Source: Knoxdaviesia capensis
Taxonomy: Eukaryota > Ascomycota > Sordariomycetes > Microascales > Gondwanamycetaceae
Direction: 5' to 3'
Assembly: GCA_001510575.1 (NCBI GenBank)
Contig: LNGK01000003.1
Location: forward strand, 192,883-256,882
Length of the DNA stretch: 64,000 nt
Shown: positions 60,512 through 64,000 of the stretch, one piece after another
How the letters are laid out: each line of letters begins with the position of its first letter
How positions within the stretch are numbered: position 1 is the stretch's first letter
Program-made: the position numbers and the translations under genes
The notes under the pieces: generated by a model
What the model was told of the DNA's origin: nothing
The model's input: only the letters and a program-made list of their open reading frames with translations
Databases searched by the model: none

Positions 60512-62915
60512 CTAGTGCTAGGGCTTTAAGTGTTACAGTGAGGATTCGTCCGAGTACACTTTTTTGCTAGTTGAAAACTATTCTATGACCACTCCAGTTG
60601 GGCTCTGCCTGATTGGGAATTTTTGGATGCTTTCTCTCCGATTCTCCGCGAAGATTCGAACCCATATTTTCTTTCCGTTGCTTTCGGTCCCTGGTTGGAG
60701 CGTGGCGAAGGAGAGTTGAGGCTGTTTGTTGTGTGTGTTTTGGTGGTCGTGATGGGTTTGGCTGGATGACTGTTGACGCGTCCGTCGGGATTGTGGTCAT
60801 TGTGTACCTACGCGCCCAAATGGAGATTTTCAGCACGTTTTGGCCGCTCCCAGTGCTTGAAGCATGTGTGCCAGTCCGTGATACCGTGATTTCCGGTGAT
60901 TCTACGCCACGTTTCTCCGCGTAAGAAGCTGCTCTTTCCGGACCAGATTTTGTGCCATAAACGCTCGTCACGATGACCATATCTCGAGCCATGACTTTCC
61001 CCCAAGATTTTGATATCTTCCACGAGTGTACATCGTGATGGATCTCTCTCCCCCCATCTTGGTTTAAACCCGCGGGGAAAGGCGTCAGGCGAAAGCTCCA
61101 GCGCTACACCCATCCAACCCAACCCAGCAGCATCGGGAATTTTGGACCCCAAATGTGTCATATTCCCTACAAACTAGCTATTTCTGGAGAAATCATATGC
61201 ATCAAACAAAAACACCGACCGAAAGTCTGAGATACTTGGGGCCCCCACAATCGGCTCGGGCAGAGGCATCTTGCTCGACAGGCAAAAGATATCCTGGGCC
61301 AAAACCCCTCCTCCAGTCTCTTCTCCCACGCACAGTTTTGCCAACCGCCACTCAACGCCACCCCACCACCCGTCCAACCTCAGCAGTCAGCACAACAAAC
61401 AATATTTGCTGAATACACGGACGCGTCAGGATATATTTCAATCAAATTTGGGCTTGCCACACCTCCTAGGCCACTATTGGCCTCCTGCATCAATGAAAAC
61501 CAGAAGCGAGATGGCAAAAAAAGCCAGAGCAAAAGGAAGTTCACAAGATAGCAACCAATTCCACCCACACAATATGTACTGGTCGAACGAAGCTGGACGT
61601 CTGTAGTCGTGGCTAGTCCGGCGGGGCTGGCGTCCAAGCTATCAAGTCAACCGGCCGCCCGTCCAGCCTCAGGCAACGACTTCATTTCTCAACAATCTAC
61701 CATCACTCCTATATTGCAGCCAGCCTACTAAACTGCTTTAGCTGGTACTGCATCCTATCCCAAGAAGGAGCTGGTTGGAACTTGGGAAATAGCAGCATAT
61801 AGAGAACGTAAAACTTGTCACTTAACTAATGGAGCTGGCGGGGGTGGTATATTGGAGCGTCTGTGATGTGTTTGTCGCTGCAGTTTCTCATAACGCAAAA
61901 AACTGGCAAGTTGGCACAAAAGGAAACGAAACAACTGTGGGGAAGGAACCACGGAAACAAGGGAGAGAAGACTTCATGTTCGCTCTTTCCCAAAAACCAA
62001 CAAGCTCCGCCATCTGCAAGAACAGCTCACACTCACACACACTCGCGCGCCTTCCCTCTCTGCCCGCCGATCTTTTGACTTCTCATATCTCTCCTTTTTT
62101 CCTGCCGGTTAGATGAATAACGTCATCAACCCCGCGTTGGTATTTTCCGTCGACATTGAATTTCATCACATTGGAAAAGCGGACAAAACAAAGACGGCAG
62201 GAAAACCAGAGAACAAACAAAGACAAAGAGATACAGAACAGAGCCCGTATCCGTCGGCCCAAAAGAACAAGTTCATAACTGTAGTTCCTTTTTTTCGTCG
62301 GGGGACAGAAACCACACACTCTGTTCAAACCAATAGCTTTTAGTTTATCTCTGGCCGTCCAAAGTCCCTTTTTTTTTGCTTTTTTTCGGGGTTCCCTTCC
62401 CGTTGGCTTTGCTTCCTTCCTTCTTTTTGCTTTAGTGTAATTGCAACCCTTTTCTCCAGATCTTTCTTGTTTTGGCAGCTTTCTGACAGCTGGCCGTCAA
62501 CCGTCCAGATACAGCATCCTCTCCATCCTTTTTTCCTCTCCTCGTTTTTCTCTCCTTACTCCGTCTCTCCTCTCTCTACCTCTATTCAGTTCGAATATTG
62601 TACTTCCCCTTTGCTTGCCTTTCTGAGCTTTCATCTCCCTGTGTCTCTAGTGCTCTCTATCCGTCTATCTGTTTGTACCTATCAGCGCTGGTCTCTATTC
62701 CAAGTCCAAGAGTAACACCTTTATTTGAAGCTCCTTTCGTGTCTCAATCTTGTGCGGCTCCTCTTATCCGCGGTTTTATAAAATTTTCCAAAATCTTCAT
62801 ATCCATCTCCGGCTTTCCTCCCCTCGGCCCCATCGCCAGCTCCGTCGCCGTCGGTCCAGTCCTCGCGTCTGTCCTTCCTCTCCTCACATAACCCCACCTC
62901 GGTTCACCGCTCCGC

Positions 62916-64000
62916 ATGGGGGACCGGCTGGCAATTGTGACCGGCGCCACCGGCCTGCTCGGCCGCGCTGTGTTCAAGCATTTCAACTACAATCAGAAGA
63001 CATGGAATGTCAAGGGTGTTGGTAACTCCCGTGCTGATGGAGTTCTTATCCTGAAAACCGATATCACGAACCCCAACAACGTCAAGGCACTGCTACATGA
63101 GGAATTGTGCGTTCAATAAGCTCCCTCCCTCCCACTCCTGTGCCAATCAATTTGATATCAACCACTCGAAGCTTCTTGCTTTTTACTTCTTTTTTTTTTC
63201 TTCCTTTTGTGAATGAATCCCTTTTTGCTGACAATTTTCCCCTTTTTTTTTTCTCCTCGCTCCTAGGCCTCAAGTTGTCATTCACTGTAAGCAAATTTCT
63301 CTCCGTGTGTCTCATCGTCCCCGCCCTCAGCCCCTCCACCCGCTTGCCCATGCATTGGCTCTGTTCTGTACCCCTCCTGTAGAAGATCGCCGACCTACCA
63401 CCAATGGAAGCACACTTCAGCATTCGGCGTCTTCCTTGTGCATCTCTCATATAGTCATGCCAAGCTGTGACCAATCCACACCCTTTTTCCCGCCCCGGAG
63501 CTTGTCTCCTGATGTCTTGCAGAACTGCCATCAATCTCAGCAAAATAATCCCGGTCTCTCCAACTTCAGAAAACCCGCCGGTTACATGAAGCTGTATCCT
63601 GCGTTCAAAGACACATATTCTCTGATGACCATGTAATATCTCTGACCAATTCAATCTTTATCTCTCCAATATAAAGGCGCCGCTATCAAGTCTCCTGATA
63701 TCGTCGATAAGCATCCCGATGCCGCGCGGGCCATGAACGTTGACGCTACGCGCATGTTGGCGCGTATGTGCGCTCAAAAGGCCGTTCTGCTTATATACAT
63801 CTCGACCGACTATGTGTTCCCCGGTCGGCCCGGGGAAGCTCCGTACGAGGTCAATTCGCAGACGCAGCCGCCCAACCTGTACGGCCAGACGAAGCTGGAA
63901 GGCGAGCAAGCCGTGCTCGAGGAATACGCGGCGGCCGGAGCGGAGGGTCGTGGCGTCGTGCTTCGTGTGCCTGTGCTCTACGGCCATGCGGAGGTCCCGG
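62916..64000 (+). CDS. NAD(P)-dependent reductase, RmlD/MAT2B-like, 5' part
   Basis: Member of the extended short-chain dehydrogenase family close to dTDP-4-dehydrorhamnose reductase (RmlD) and to the regulatory beta subunit of methionine adenosyltransferase (MAT2B). Exons 62916-63106, 63267-63286 (20 nt) and 63677 to beyond the window edge; introns of 160 and 390 bp. Seen: Rossmann nucleotide-binding motif VTGATGLLGRAV near the N-terminus, an acidic DITN turn, PQVVIHCAA rebuilt across the second intron, the STDYVF strand with the Ser/Thr of the active site, and NLYGQTKLEGE carrying the catalytic Tyr and Lys (YxxxK). The C-terminal half lies outside the window. A catalytic reductase and a MAT2B-like regulator cannot be distinguished here; the intact YxxxK permits activity. 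A pyrimidine-rich leader precedes the ATG. Confidence 0.9.

Larger units (their letters stand above)
57038..62915. other. Long divergent intergenic region between MED19 and the reductase gene
   Basis: 5.9 kb. About 57.04-57.9 kb is purine-rich on the plus strand (MED19 promoter/leader) and 62.35-62.9 kb is pyrimidine-rich (leader of the reductase gene). In between lie two promoter-like modules, listed separately, and one copy of the AGCAAAAGGAAGT repeat (61528-61540). No protein gene is supported here, but small or non-coding transcripts are possible. Confidence 0.5.

Noticed and set aside
60640..60665. Possible tRNA B box (GGGTTCGAATC on the minus strand)
   Set aside because: Neither T-stem pairing nor an acceptor partner can be found.
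1..64000. CRISPR arrays, operons, ribosome binding sites, prophage or plasmid functions
   Set aside because: The window is eukaryotic (spliceosomal introns, intron-bearing tRNA, fungal gene families); no regularly spaced repeats were seen.

Overview
The window looks like nuclear DNA of a filamentous ascomycete, most probably a Eurotiomycete. The evidence is short GT-AG introns (56 to 160 bp, with one of 144 bp and one of about 390 bp), an intron-bearing eukaryotic tRNA-Pro, a fungal Zn2Cys6 regulator, a fungal BOR1-type transporter and a fungal MED19 with its typical C-terminal tail. There is no bacterial, plasmid, phage or CRISPR signal. Exon junctions below were rebuilt by hand. Every multi-exon protein gene that lies completely inside the window closes in frame across its proposed introns.

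Layout, left to right. 1-15.9 kb: no gene I can support, with a strongly pyrimidine-rich stretch (about 12.2-15.5 kb) leading into a homeobox transcription factor gene (+, 15915-18418). 18.4-26.5 kb: no supported gene, several microsatellites. 26.5-37.3 kb: three genes in a row on the minus strand: a BOR1/SLC4-type anion (borate/bicarbonate) transporter, a mitochondrial m-AAA protease, and a Zn2Cys6 transcription factor. 37.3-44.5 kb: a long upstream region with a single tRNA-Pro(CGG) gene. 44.5-46.1 kb: a single-pass membrane protein with a Ser/Thr/Pro-rich domain (-). 46.1-51.4 kb: no supported gene. 51.4-53.9 kb: a DUF676-type serine hydrolase (+). 55.9-57.0 kb: Mediator subunit 19 (-). 57.0-62.9 kb: a long divergent intergenic region with two promoter-like modules. 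62.9 kb to the right edge: the 5' part of an NAD(P)-dependent reductase of the RmlD/MAT2B type (+), cut by the window end.

The genes do not form a pathway or a biosynthetic cluster. They are mostly housekeeping or regulatory: transcription (homeobox, Zn2Cys6, MED19), mitochondrial proteostasis (m-AAA), ion transport (BOR1), cell surface and lipid/ester hydrolysis. Coding density is low (8 protein genes and 1 tRNA in 64 kb), and the largest gaps flank the two transcription factors. The non-coding DNA shows purine/pyrimidine strand asymmetry that follows gene direction, and repeated telomere-like AACCCTAA octamers. I saw no clear transposon and no convincing new molecular system. The best leads are the telomere-like octamers, the regulatory gaps, two long orphan ORFs and the promoter-like modules at 58.8-60.5 kb.
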